A stretch of DNA of 64,000 bases from Phycisphaerales bacterium (GCA_007693765.1 RECZ01000109.1:16090-80089), one strand, 5' to 3'. Shown: positions 37,782-46,839, numbered from the stretch's first letter. Translations and numbers: made by a program. The notes: generated by a model not told the origin, from the sequence alone.

Positions 37782-38009
37782 GTGATCTCCCCACGCCTTC
37801 CACGACGCGTCGCCGGCCCACTCGCGTTGCTCGCGCTCGCCGCGTTGCTCGCCGGTGGCTGTTCCCGCCCCCTCTTCTCGCCCGAAGACGAGCGCACCCC
37901 CTTCGATCGCTTCGACTCCGTGCGGAACCAGTTCGCGCAGCAGGAAGTGACCGACGTCTACGGCCGAAAACGCCCGAATCTCCGGGGCCGCCTCACCCCC
38001 CGGAACTGA
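37782..38009 (+). CDS. small lipoprotein, 75 residues
   Basis: A signal peptide (RRVAGPLALLALAALLAGGC) with lipobox Cys27 is followed by only 48 residues: SRPLFSPEDERTPFDRFDSVRNQ, then FAQQEVTDVYGRKRPNLRGRL. The dense charged pattern suggests a conserved peptide motif, not a folded enzyme. GTG at 37782 is preferred: it starts the signal peptide correctly and follows the -10-like TACACT; the frame from ATG 37728 adds 18 residues that overlap the promoter. Function unknown; size and shape are like envelope-tethering lipoproteins. Confidence 0.65.
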   Translation: MISPRLPRRVAGPLALLALAALLAGGCSRPLFSPEDERTPFDRFDSVRNQFAQQEVTDVYGRKRPNLRGRLTPRN

Positions 38010-38232
38010 AGCCACATCCCCGCGTGGGCTCGCGCGTCGGTCCGGGAACATCGCCCACCCGTTTGGTGGAGCGTGCGGCCGAACCCGCAAAGAGCGCCGA
38101 AACCTGTCGCGCGACCCGATACGGCAGCGGATTTTTCGTGATTTGCAAGAAAACCCGCCATTCGGTCCGATCTGACCTGCTGGGGGGTGTATTCTGTTCC
38201 CGCCACCACACTCATGCGAGGCCGCCCGACCG

Positions 38233-38901
38233 ATGGGAACCGCGATCGCCAACGCCCGGACACATCTCGCCCGACTGCGTCGCCCCCAGGTGGTGTGGCT
38301 GTCGCTGCTGGCGTCGATGACCCTCGTCGGCGGCGGCCTGGTCGCCCTCGAAGGCCCCCGATCTCCCCGCTCTGACGGCCTGGCCCTCGTCGCCCCCGGA
38401 CGCACGCCCAGCGCTACTGGCATCGAAGCCGTTTTCCGGACCCGCAGCGAACTTGACCGCGACCGCTGGGCACGGATCGTCATCCACGACTCGGGCAGCC
38501 ACTACGGCTCCCCCGAATCGATCGCCTCCGTCCACGAGTCGCGCAACATGCGCGGCCTCGGGTATCACTTCGTGATCGGCAACGGCGCCGGCGCCGGCGA
38601 CGGCGAGCTCTTTGTCGGATACCGCTGGCTCGACCAGCTCCCCGGCGCCCACGCCGGCGGCCCCGACGCAGAGTGGCACAACCAGCGGGCGATCGGCATC
38701 TGCCTCGTCGGCGACGGCGACCGCAGGCCCTTCTCCCGGGCGCAGATGCAGCGGCTCGCGGACCTCGTGGCCGCCCTCTCCCGCGAGCTCGGCATCCCCG
38801 CCGATCAGGTGGTCCTCCACCGCGAGATCGCCCCGACGTCGAGCCCCGGGCGTCTCTTCCCCGAATCGGCCCTGCGCGAGCGCCTGCTCTCGCTCCGCTG
38901 A
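38233..38901 (+). CDS. PGRP-like/amidase_2 domain membrane protein
   Basis: A 222-residue protein with one N-terminal membrane helix (about 20-39) and an N-acetylmuramoyl-L-alanine amidase/peptidoglycan-recognition domain outside. Family landmarks are RIVIHDSG (zinc His85), GLGYHFVIGNG (Tyr111), NQRAIGICLVGD and LHREIAPTSSPGRLFP (His196). At the third zinc position, where active enzymes have Cys or Asp, there is Ser204; animal PGRPs with Ser here bind but do not cut peptidoglycan. So it is either a binding protein or an enzyme with a changed metal site. ATG 38233 follows GAGG by 10 nt. Confidence 0.85.
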   Translation: MGTAIANARTHLARLRRPQVVWLSLLASMTLVGGGLVALEGPRSPRSDGLALVAPGRTPSATGIEAVFRTRSELDRDRWARIVIHDSGSHYGSPESIASVHESRNMRGLGYHFVIGNGAGAGDGELFVGYRWLDQLPGAHAGGPDAEWHNQRAIGICLVGDGDRRPFSRAQMQRLADLVAALSRELGIPADQVVLHREIAPTSSPGRLFPESALRERLLSLR

Positions 38902-39185
38902 ATCCGGGTGTGGATGCTTCAAACTTCGGTTCGTTGCACGATCAGCCGATCAAGACGATACTCCGCGCGATGGACGCATCGTGCGCGACGCGTCCAGTGA
39001 TCACTCGTCGGGCGCGTAAGCGGCCCGGGAACACACCGACCAATAGGGCGTCCCCGCGCGACGCGTCGCAACGCCCTGCGATACAATGACTTCTGAGCCA
39101 AACCGCGCTCCCTGCCGCCGCCGGAACGACGGATTTTGCCGAATCCTGCAAGACGAGCGACGCAGAGGTACGTAGATACCCCCCC

Positions 39186-40133
39186 GTGAAGCACTCGGAG
39201 CCAGTCAAACCAGGATCCCGCCTCGCAGGGCACAACGTGCTCGCCCAGATCGGGCGTGGCGCCGCGTCCGTCATCTACCTCGTGCAAGACCCCAAATCCA
39301 AGCAGATCTGGGCCCTCAAGCACGTGGTCAAGAACGGGCCCAAGGACCAGCGATTCCTCGAGCAGGCCGAGCAGGAGGGCGCCGTCTCCGCCCGCCTCGA
39401 CCACCCCGTCATCCGGCGGATCGTCAAGATCACCCGCTCCCGCTCGCTCACGGGCGTCAAAGAGCTCTACATGCTCATGGAGTACGTCGACGGCGTCAGC
39501 GTCGACAAGCACCCGCCCGAGACGTTCGAGGAATCGGTGGACATCTTCCGCCAGGTCGCCCGCGGCCTCGCCCACATGCACGCCAAGGGCTTCGTCCACG
39601 CGGACATGAAGCCCAACAACGTCGTCATCTGCGACGACGGCTCCGTCAAGGTGATCGACCTCGGCCAGTCGTGCGCCATCGGCGCCGTCAAGGAGCGCAT
39701 CCAGGGCACCCCCGACTACATCGCCCCCGAGCAGGTGCATCTCCGCGCCATCACCCCCAAGACCGACATCTACAACCTCGGCGCGACCATGTACTGGGTG
39801 CTGACGCGCCAGAACATCCCCACCGCGATCCCCAAGGGCGACTCGCTCGTCAACAGCCTCGACGACCACCTGATCGAGAAGCCCAAGCCCATCAAAGAGC
39901 TCAACCCGCGCGTGCCCGACATGCTCGCCGATCTGATCATGCAGTCCGTCGCCATCGACCCCGATCAACGCCCGCCGGACATGGACTGGGTCGCCGACCG
40001 GCTGGACCTCATCTACGGCAAGGCCGTCGCCGACCGCAAGCTGCGCGAAGGCAAGAAGAACGGCGACGCTGCGACCGCCAGGATCGAAGACGCCGCCCAG
40101 AAACCCGGCGACGCGCTGGGGCAGGGCGCGTGA
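39186..40133 (+). CDS. atypical serine/threonine protein kinase
   Basis: A 315-residue soluble kinase-fold protein, one domain only. The glycine loop is GRGAAS (23-28; third Gly replaced), Lys45 is in WALKHVV, the catalytic loop reads HADMKPNN (138-145, Ala instead of Arg in HRD) and the metal loop is DLG (158-160) instead of DFG. Substrate-side GTPDYIAPEQ is normal. Lys, Asp140 and Asp158 are kept, so activity is possible without activation-loop phosphorylation (non-RD type). GTG at 39186 has no SD. The gene 19 bp downstream is a metallophosphatase, giving a kinase-phosphatase pair. Confidence 0.88.
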   Translation: MKHSEPVKPGSRLAGHNVLAQIGRGAASVIYLVQDPKSKQIWALKHVVKNGPKDQRFLEQAEQEGAVSARLDHPVIRRIVKITRSRSLTGVKELYMLMEYVDGVSVDKHPPETFEESVDIFRQVARGLAHMHAKGFVHADMKPNNVVICDDGSVKVIDLGQSCAIGAVKERIQGTPDYIAPEQVHLRAITPKTDIYNLGATMYWVLTRQNIPTAIPKGDSLVNSLDDHLIEKPKPIKELNPRVPDMLADLIMQSVAIDPDQRPPDMDWVADRLDLIYGKAVADRKLREGKKNGDAATARIEDAAQKPGDALGQGA

Positions 40134-40152
40134 GCCCCCGGGCCGCCGCGCC

Positions 40153-41130
40153 GTGAGCCTCCCCCCCGTCGACCTCGCGAGCCCGGACGCCGTCGAACGC
40201 CTGTTCCTCGACGCGGCGAGCGCCAACTTCGACGCCGCATGCCGCAACGGATCGGTGGACGAGATCAACGCCCCCGGCGTCCTCATCGCCACCGGCGACC
40301 TGCACGACAACCCGATCCACTTCGCGCGCGTCCTCGAACTCGCCGCCCCCCCGGAAGCCCCCCCGGAATCACCCCCGGAAGCGCCCCCGGAAACATCCCC
40401 GCCGGGCGCACCGCCTCAGGAAGCCCCGCCGACGCATGTCACGCTGCACGAGGTCATCCACTCCGGGCGGCTGATCAACGGCGTGGACCTCAGCCACCGC
40501 GCCCTCGCACGGGTCGCGCAGGCGAAACTGCACGCGCCGGAGCGCGTGCACACGCTGCTCGCCAACCACGAGCTCTCGCAGATCGTGGGCATGGGCGTGG
40601 TGAAGGACGGCGTGCGCATGAAGGACGCCTTCAACGAGGGCGTCGGGTACGTCTTCTCCGAGGAAGCCCCGCGCGTGCTGCGCGCCATCGAGGCGTTCAT
40701 CCGCTCGATGCCGCTCGCGCTGCTCTGCAACCGGGGCGGGCCGGACTGCGTGCTCTGTGCGCACAGCCTGCCGGGCGCCGATCTCCTCGACCGCTTCGAC
40801 CACACCGTCCTCGATCGTGCCCTCACGGAGGAGGACTACACGCCGCGCAAGGGCGCCGCGCACATCATGGTCTGGGGGCGCGGCCACCCGCCCGAGCACC
40901 TCGAAGCCCTCGCGCAGCGCTGGGGCGTGCGCCTGTTCCTGCTGGGGCACGAGAAGGCGGAGCAGGGCTGGCGATTCGTCGAGCCCAACGCGGTCGTCCT
41001 CAACAGCGACCACGAGCACGGCGCCGCGTTGGAAATCGACCTCGGCGCCGTCCCCGAGTGCCCCCCGCCCGAGCCGCACGAGGGATCGGCGCGGGGGTGG
41101 AGGTTCCATAGACTGACGCCGTCGGAGTAG
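40153..41130 (+). CDS. metallophosphatase with Pro-Glu repeat insert
   Basis: A 325-residue calcineurin-like phosphatase. Metal-site motifs are ATGDLHDNPIHF, LLANHEL and LLGHEKAEQGW. Between strands near the N-terminus, residues 65-80 are four exact A/S-P-P-E units, followed by TSPPGAPPQEAPP; these come from 12-bp repeats and seem to form a disordered loop next to the active-site entrance. GTG at 40153 is 19 bp after the atypical kinase gene, so the pair is likely co-transcribed and could act on the same phosphoprotein; this is inferred from position only. Confidence 0.82.
   Translation: MSLPPVDLASPDAVERLFLDAASANFDAACRNGSVDEINAPGVLIATGDLHDNPIHFARVLELAAPPEAPPESPPEAPPETSPPGAPPQEAPPTHVTLHEVIHSGRLINGVDLSHRALARVAQAKLHAPERVHTLLANHELSQIVGMGVVKDGVRMKDAFNEGVGYVFSEEAPRVLRAIEAFIRSMPLALLCNRGGPDCVLCAHSLPGADLLDRFDHTVLDRALTEEDYTPRKGAAHIMVWGRGHPPEHLEALAQRWGVRLFLLGHEKAEQGWRFVEPNAVVLNSDHEHGAALEIDLGAVPECPPPEPHEGSARGWRFHRLTPSE
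40345..40392 (+). repeat. 12-bp iteration inside the metallophosphatase gene
   Basis: Four perfect-period units (40345-40356, 40357-40368, 40369-40380, 40381-40392), each ending CCCCCGGAA, read in frame as Ala/Ser-Pro-Pro-Glu. A fifth, decayed unit follows. Confidence 0.9.
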
Positions 41131-41163
41131 ACGCGAGCACGCACACCGAAGGGGGCGCGACGG

Positions 41164-42162
41164 ATGAGCCCGAGGGTCGAGACACCGAGCGCCGGGAACA
41201 ACGCGCCCGCCGCGCCGCCGCGTCGCGCCGTGTGCCCGCGCTGCGGGTACGACCTGCGGGGCCACGTCGAGACGTGGACCGACCGCTGCCCGATCAACGG
41301 CGGGTGCTCCGAGTGCGGGTACGCCTTCGAATGGGCGAACGTGCTCAGCCCCATCCGCAATCGCCTGCGGTGGTTGTATGAGCACGCACGCCGATGGTGG
41401 GACGTGCGCCGGGCGTGGGGAACGTTCGCACGATCATTAGCGCCGTGGTGGTTCTGGAGACGGGTGTCGCGTATCCCCGATGCGCGCCCAGCCCGCGCCC
41501 TGCTTGGGTTTGTTTTGGTGTGCATCAGCGTGTTATGTGCATCGGTACTTTTGCTCTACGCGATGCTGATCCTCTCGAGCGATTTCGGCACAAGCAGCAA
41601 CATGCCATCATGGAGTACCATCGCGTCATACCCTTTCCGAACAGCCGGATGGTCTTATCGGTATATAAATAACCACTGGTACAACCTTGGCGTCAACATC
41701 TACACCGCGTCGTTATGGTCGATCGTTTCCTCGGCGGCTTTCGCGGCGGTGGCGGTGGCATCTGTGCTTGCCTCGCAGCAGCATATAGATCGCGCGGTCG
41801 GAGCGAGGCTCGCGGCGCGGATGGGCGTGTACGCGCTTTCGATCCCAACGGCGCTCTTTACCGCGCACGTCCTGCTCGTTCTCATCGCGCACGCCGAACT
41901 TGCGTATGCCAACTTCTTGGTCGATTCGCGGATCAGATCCTGGTTCGGCTCTATAGGCGTCTACACTGTCGCACCGATGCGCGGCCGCTACACCGAGTGG
42001 GTGATCATGGGCGTCGTCGCGTGGCAGTGGTGGCACTGGTGGGCGGCGATCCGATCGCATCTTATTTTCGTTGGGCCGAGGCAACTCTGGGCGTGCATCG
42101 TGGTCGGCGGCACACTCGCCGCGGCGCTATCGTCAGCCCTGCTTTGGTGGGCATTCTTCTGA
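41164..42162 (+). CDS. zinc-ribbon membrane protein
   Basis: A 332-residue protein with an N-terminal zinc ribbon (CPRCGYDLRG at 24-33; C42, C48 and C51 in CPINGGCSECGY) and about five membrane helices in the rest (about 112-138, 178-203, 220-245, 275-300, 308-330). The ribbon-plus-membrane plan recurs in planctomycete proteins of unknown role. Base composition drops clearly from about 41440 to 42160, with many A/T-ending codons (for example around 41640-41700) unlike its neighbours, which suggests recent arrival or weak selection. A GGGGG-rich site lies before ATG 41164. Confidence 0.75.
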   Translation: MSPRVETPSAGNNAPAAPPRRAVCPRCGYDLRGHVETWTDRCPINGGCSECGYAFEWANVLSPIRNRLRWLYEHARRWWDVRRAWGTFARSLAPWWFWRRVSRIPDARPARALLGFVLVCISVLCASVLLLYAMLILSSDFGTSSNMPSWSTIASYPFRTAGWSYRYINNHWYNLGVNIYTASLWSIVSSAAFAAVAVASVLASQQHIDRAVGARLAARMGVYALSIPTALFTAHVLLVLIAHAELAYANFLVDSRIRSWFGSIGVYTVAPMRGRYTEWVIMGVVAWQWWHWWAAIRSHLIFVGPRQLWACIVVGGTLAAALSSALLWWAFF

Positions 42163-42262
42163 CGACTTCCGTACACGGCGATAGAGTCTTATCCAAGCGC
42201 CGATCCCGCCCTAGAATGCCGCACGAGCACCCGCCGCGACACGATCCACCGCCGAGCCATCC

Positions 42263-43588
42263 ATGCCCCACGACCACACCACCATCACCGACTCGATCTT
42301 CTCCCTCCTCGACACCGCCGACCCCGAGGCGGCGTCGATCCTGCGGGCCGAGGATGATCGGCAGTCCTCCACGATCGAGCTGATCGCCTCGGAGAACCAC
42401 GTCTCGCCCGCCGTCATGCACGCGATGGGCACGTGCCTCACGAACAAGTACGCCGAGGGGTACCCCGGCGCCCGGTACTACGGCGGGTGCGAGCACCACG
42501 ACCGCATCGAGCAGTTGGCGCGCGACCGGGCCAAGTCGCTCTTCAAGTGCGAGTTCGCCAACGTGCAGCCCCACTCGGGCGCCTCGGCCAACGCCGCGGC
42601 GTTCATGGCGCTCATGCAGCCCGGCGACACCTTCGCGGCGCTGGTGCTCAAGGACGGCGGGCACCTCTCGCACGGGATGAAGATCAACTTCTCCGGCGTG
42701 TTCTACAAGCCCGTCTTCTACCCCCTGCACGCCGACCCCGACCACGAACAGTTCGAGCGCATCGACTACGACAAGGCCCGCGAGGTCTGCCTCGAACACA
42801 GGCCCAAGCTGCTGCTGTGCGGCTACTCCGCGTACCCGCGCGAGATCGACTTCGCCCGCTTCCGCGCCATCGCCGACGAGTGCGGCGCGCTGCTCATGGC
42901 GGACATCGCCCACATCGCGGGCCTCGTCGCGGCGGGGGTGCACGCCTCGCCCTTCCCGCACGCGCACATCGTCACCACGACCACGCACAAGACGCTGCGC
43001 GGGCCGCGCGGCGGGCTGATCCTCTGCAACGACGAGGAAATCGCCAAGAAGATCGACAAGTCCCTCTTCCCCGGCCTGCAGGGCGGCCCGCTCATGCACA
43101 TCATCGGGGCCAAGGCGGTGGCCTTCGGCGAGGCGCTCATGCCCGAGTTCCGGGGCTACTCGCAGCGCGTCGTCGAGAACGCCAAGGCGCTCGCGGGCGC
43201 CCTCACCGAGCGGGGCTTCCGCATCACCACCGGCGGGACGGACAACCATCTGATGCTCGTGGACCTCCGCCCCTTCGACGCCGAGCTCACCGGCGCCGAC
43301 GCTGAGCGCTGGCTCGAGGACGCGGGCATGGTCAGCAACAAGAACGCCATCCCCGGCGACCCCCGCCCGCCCAAGCACACCTCCGGCCTGCGCCTGGGCA
43401 CGCCCGCGACCACCACACGCGGCTTCGGGACCAAGGAGATGGAGATGGTCGCCGGCTGGATCGAACGCGTCCTGCGGGCTAAGGGCGATGCGCAGGAGGC
43501 GGGGCGCGTCCGCGAGGAGGTGCGCCTCCTGTGCGAGGCCTTCCCGCTGCCGGGGCACGAACACGCGGGCGCCCGCGCCGGCGTCTGA
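42263..43588 (+). CDS. glyA: serine hydroxymethyltransferase
   Basis: A 441-residue PLP enzyme converting serine and tetrahydrofolate to glycine and methylene-THF. Landmarks: [72 protein letters not shown] and [11 protein letters not shown] with cofactor Lys243. The C-terminal [15 protein letters not shown] is typical. Length is close to bacterial GlyA (415-420), with about 20 extra residues at both ends. ATG 42263; a TAGAAT step about 45 nt upstream may be its -10. With the 5-formyl-THF cyclo-ligase 4 kb away, it supplies one-carbon units. Confidence 0.97.
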   Translation: MPHDHTTITDSIFSLLDTADPEAASILRAEDDRQSSTIELIASENHVSPAVMHAMGTCLTNKYAEGYPGARYYGGCEHHDRIEQLARDRAKSLFKCEFANVQPHSGASANAAAFMALMQPGDTFAALVLKDGGHLSHGMKINFSGVFYKPVFYPLHADPDHEQFERIDYDKAREVCLEHRPKLLLCGYSAYPREIDFARFRAIADECGALLMADIAHIAGLVAAGVHASPFPHAHIVTTTTHKTLRGPRGGLILCNDEEIAKKIDKSLFPGLQGGPLMHIIGAKAVAFGEALMPEFRGYSQRVVENAKALAGALTERGFRITTGGTDNHLMLVDLRPFDAELTGADAERWLEDAGMVSNKNAIPGDPRPPKHTSGLRLGTPATTTRGFGTKEMEMVAGWIERVLRAKGDAQEAGRVREEVRLLCEAFPLPGHEHAGARAGV

Positions 43589-43671
43589 AGTCGGCGATTA
43601 TTCGGACCGAAACCAAGGGGTATGCCCACCGCCCCCCGACCGCCCATCCCGCGAGAGAGACCGAGCCCTTC

Positions 43672-46365
43672 ATGAAGAAACCGCCCGACTGGACCGAGGG
43701 CATGCACGCGGAGACGCCCCTCACCGAGACCGTCCGCGTCGGCCTCGACGCACGCCTGGACCGCGTCGTCGAGATGGCGCCCACGCGCGACGAGGGCGGG
43801 GATCTGGACGTGCGTCGTGTGCATCAACTCCGCGTCTCGACGCGACGTGCCGCGGCCACGCTGCGCGCGTTCAAGGCGTGCGTGAAGAAGGGCGTGCGCA
43901 AGGACCTCGAGGAGGCGCTGCGCGAGATCCGTCGCGCCGCCGGGCCCGCGCGCGAGGCGGATGTGCACGCGGAGTGGGTCGCCGCGCTCCGCGAGGGCGC
44001 CGCGAAGGAGCACGCGCCGGCGCTGGCGTGGCTGGCGCAGCAGTTGGACGCGGAACGCGAGTCCTCGCGCGAGGTGCTCGCCGCGCTCGCCGAGGACGAC
44101 CCCCGCGCGCGGCTCAAGAAGCTCCGGAAACGGGCCTTGGGCGCGATCCGCGAGCCGTCGTGGGCCGAGGGCGAACGCGTCACGCTGCTCGACGGCGCCA
44201 ACCGGGCGTTGCTGCGCGCCGTCGACGCCGCCCGCGACGCCTCCGAGCAGGACCTGAGCGTGCTCGACAACCTGCACGAGCTGCGCATCCGCATGAAGCG
44301 GCTGCGGTACGCCCTCGAGACGTTCGCGCCCGCCCTGCCGGAGCGCGTGTTCGATGAGCTGTACCCGCGCGTCGAGGAGATCCAGGAGGCGCTGGGCGCG
44401 CTCAACGACGCCTACGAGCTGGCCGGGCGCGTCGAACGCTCGGCCGAGGCGCTCGAGCGCGCCGACGACGAAGCCCAGGCCACGCTCACGAGCATGCGGG
44501 CGTTGCACGATCATTGCGCACAGGAGCGCGACCAGCGCGCGAGCGAGTTCGTCGAGTGGTGGCGCTCGCGCAACGGCGTAGCGCTGCTCGACGACCTCGA
44601 ACGAACCGTCGTCGGGCCGCGCGAGTCGCCTGTAGACGACGCCGCGCCGCCGCGCCCCGCCGCGCCCGCGCCCGAGCCCAAGCCGTCGCGTCACGCCTCC
44701 AACGGCGCCGCCCACCACCCGGAGCCGACCAACCCGCGGCTCGCGGCGATCGACATCGGCACCAACACCATCCGCCTGATCATCGCCGAGATCGACGGCG
44801 AGGGCGGGTACCGCGTGCTCGACGACGAGAAAGAGATCGCGCGGCTCGGGCAGGGCCTGAGCGAGGGCGGCGCGATGCTGCCCGAGGCCATGGAGCGCGC
44901 CGCGACGACGATCGCCAGCATGATGCGCATCGCCGAGGGCTACGGCGCCCAGCGCATCCGCGCGGTCGGCACCGCGGTGCTGCGCAGCGCGACCAACCAG
45001 CGCGAGTTTCTCGGCCTCGTGCGCGAGCGCGCCGGGGTGGAGATCGACGTCATCAGCGCCGAGGAAGAGGCCCGCCTCAACTACGACAGCGCCGCCAAGG
45101 CCTTCGACGTCGAATCCCTGCCCACGGCGATCGTTGACATCGGCGGCGGCAGCACCGAGATCGTGCTCACCGCGGGCGGCCTCATCGAGCGCATCTACAC
45201 CATCGACATCGGCGCGGTGCGCGTCACCGAGCGTTTCGGCGGCGCCGAGGAGGCCCCCGGCCCACGCTTCGACGAGATGCGCGACTGGGTCGACGCACGC
45301 CTCCACGACGACATCGGCAAGCCACCCTTCGAGCCGCAGATGCTCATCGGCGCCGGCGGCACGTTCGAGGCGCTGGCCAAGATGGACATGCTCCGCAACG
45401 AGCCGGGCGCCACCGCGGGCATGCCCAGCGTGGTCCGCGGCTACGACCTCGACCGCAACGCCGTCCGCAGCATCCTCGACTGGCTCCGCGCCATGACCCT
45501 CGCCGAGCGTCGTCGCGTGCCCGGCCTCAGCCCCCAGCGCGCGGACATCATCGTCGCAGGCGTCACGCTGGTCGACCGCGTCATGCGCGCGCTCGACGTC
45601 CGCCACATCCGCGTCCACGACGGCGGCATCCGCGACGGCCTGCTGCTGCGCATGGCCCGCGAGCTCGACCCGAAGAATTCGCGCGCCGGCAACGGCGCCG
45701 ACGCCCGCGACCCCATGCGCGCCGTCCGCCAGTTCGCCGCGTCGTGCAACTTCGACCGGCGCCACTGCGACCACGTCGCCGGCCTGGCGCTGCGGCTCTT
45801 CGATCAACTCAGCGCCCGCCTCCCCGAGAAGGCCCGGAAACGCCTCGACGACGAGGCCCGCCTCCTCCTGCACGCCGCCGGTGAACTGCACGACGTCGGC
45901 TACCACATCAACTACGAGAAGCACCACCGGCACTCCTATCACCTGATCATGCACAGCGGCATGAGCGGCTTCACGCCGCGGCAGGTCGAGGTCATCGCCT
46001 GCGTCGCCCGCTACCACCGCGGCTCCAAGCCCAAAGACAGCCACGCCGAGTTCACCCGGCTGAGCGAATCCGACCAGTCCCTCGTGCGCACGCTCAGCGC
46101 CGTGCTGCGCGTCGCCGACGGCCTCGACCGCACCCACATGCAGAACGTGAGCGACCTGCGCGTACGCGTCGAGCCGGAGGCCCTGCACATCGTGCTGCAC
46201 GCCCCCAAAGACCCCTCCGTGGACATCTGGGGCGCCGAACGAAAATCAGCGCTCTTCGACGACGTCTTCGGGCTCAAGCCGGCCTTCGAGTGGCGCGGCG
46301 CCGTCGCCGCGGAGGCCGAGCCGCGCGCCGCGCACTCGGCGCAACCCGGCGCCGCACGCGGCTGA
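43672..46365 (+). CDS. CHAD domain fused to Ppx/GppA phosphatase and HD domain
   Basis: An 897-residue three-part protein. Residues about 15-325 form a CHAD domain: paired helical halves with RRVHQLRVSTRRAAATLRAF (His51) and NLHELRIRMKRLRYALETF; CHAD binds polyphosphate through its basic His/Arg surface. A Pro/Ala linker (about 330-352) leads to a Ppx/GppA actin-like fold: AAIDIGTNTIRLII, GTAVLRSATN, SAEEEARL, IVDIGGGSTEIVL, LIGAGGTFEALA. The C-terminal HD part has ELHDVGYHINYEKHHRHSYHLI (His740, Asp741). Both halves alone are known; fused, they suggest an exopolyphosphatase with its own polymer-holding domain. The start ATG follows a GAGAGAGA site. Confidence 0.9.
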   Translation: MKKPPDWTEGMHAETPLTETVRVGLDARLDRVVEMAPTRDEGGDLDVRRVHQLRVSTRRAAATLRAFKACVKKGVRKDLEEALREIRRAAGPAREADVHAEWVAALREGAAKEHAPALAWLAQQLDAERESSREVLAALAEDDPRARLKKLRKRALGAIREPSWAEGERVTLLDGANRALLRAVDAARDASEQDLSVLDNLHELRIRMKRLRYALETFAPALPERVFDELYPRVEEIQEALGALNDAYELAGRVERSAEALERADDEAQATLTSMRALHDHCAQERDQRASEFVEWWRSRNGVALLDDLERTVVGPRESPVDDAAPPRPAAPAPEPKPSRHASNGAAHHPEPTNPRLAAIDIGTNTIRLIIAEIDGEGGYRVLDDEKEIARLGQGLSEGGAMLPEAMERAATTIASMMRIAEGYGAQRIRAVGTAVLRSATNQREFLGLVRERAGVEIDVISAEEEARLNYDSAAKAFDVESLPTAIVDIGGGSTEIVLTAGGLIERIYTIDIGAVRVTERFGGAEEAPGPRFDEMRDWVDARLHDDIGKPPFEPQMLIGAGGTFEALAKMDMLRNEPGATAGMPSVVRGYDLDRNAVRSILDWLRAMTLAERRRVPGLSPQRADIIVAGVTLVDRVMRALDVRHIRVHDGGIRDGLLLRMARELDPKNSRAGNGADARDPMRAVRQFAASCNFDRRHCDHVAGLALRLFDQLSARLPEKARKRLDDEARLLLHAAGELHDVGYHINYEKHHRHSYHLIMHSGMSGFTPRQVEVIACVARYHRGSKPKDSHAEFTRLSESDQSLVRTLSAVLRVADGLDRTHMQNVSDLRVRVEPEALHIVLHAPKDPSVDIWGAERKSALFDDVFGLKPAFEWRGAVAAEAEPRAAHSAQPGAARG

Positions 46366-46386
46366 TGTCGGGGGCGCGATCGTGTC

Positions 46387-46392
46387 GATGAT
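46387..46392 (+). promoter_or_regulatory. -10-like hexamer of the NUDIX gene
   Basis: GATGAT ends 6 nt before the ATG at 46399, in the 33-bp gap after the CHAD-Ppx gene. It could give the NUDIX gene a separate leaderless transcript. Confidence 0.3.
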
Positions 46393-46398
46393 GCCCGC

Positions 46399-46839
46399 AT
46401 GTCCGACGCCGCCCCGATCCAGAGCACGCCCCAGGCCGGCGCGATCCCCTACCGCCTCACGCGCCGGGGCGCGTACGAGGTGCTCCTGATCACCACGAGC
46501 AACGGTCGCTGGCTGATCCCCAAGGGCGGCGTCGACGAGGGCGACACGCCCGAAGAGGCCGCCGTCATCGAGGTCTACGAGGAGGCGGGCGCTGTCGGCG
46601 TGATCGAGGGCGACGCCATCGGGTCGTTCTCGTACATAAAGCGCAACACGCCGCACACGGTCGCCGTCTTTCCGCTGCGGGTCCAGCGGGTGCTCTCGCG
46701 CTGGCAGGAGCAGGGCTTCCGCGAGCGCCGCTGGCTCGGCGTCGAGGGCGCCGCGACGCTCGTGGCGCTGCCCGAGATCGCGCGCATGATCCGCGACCTG
46801 CCCGGCCACGTGCGCGACCTCCGCGCCAACGCGGCCTGA
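46399..46839 (+). CDS. NUDIX hydrolase, DIPP-like
   Basis: A 146-residue pyrophosphohydrolase. The NUDIX box is GVDEGDTPEEAAVIEVYEEAG, with the usual Arg before EVYEE replaced by Ile; the three catalytic Glu remain. The preceding GRWLIPKGGVDEG and the WLGVEGAATLVALPE ending resemble diphosphoinositol-polyphosphate/diadenosine-polyphosphate hydrolases (DIPP), some of which also cut polyphosphate. It starts 33 bp after the CHAD-Ppx-HD gene and points the same way, so the two plausibly act on related polyphosphate or pyrophosphate compounds. Substrate is inferred, not shown. Confidence 0.88.
   Translation: MSDAAPIQSTPQAGAIPYRLTRRGAYEVLLITTSNGRWLIPKGGVDEGDTPEEAAVIEVYEEAGAVGVIEGDAIGSFSYIKRNTPHTVAVFPLRVQRVLSRWQEQGFRERRWLGVEGAATLVALPEIARMIRDLPGHVRDLRANAA

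Noticed and set aside
43156..46200. 1014-residue minus-strand open frame opposite CHAD-Ppx
   Set aside because: No family motif, low-complexity composition, and the plus strand has a clear multi-domain gene.
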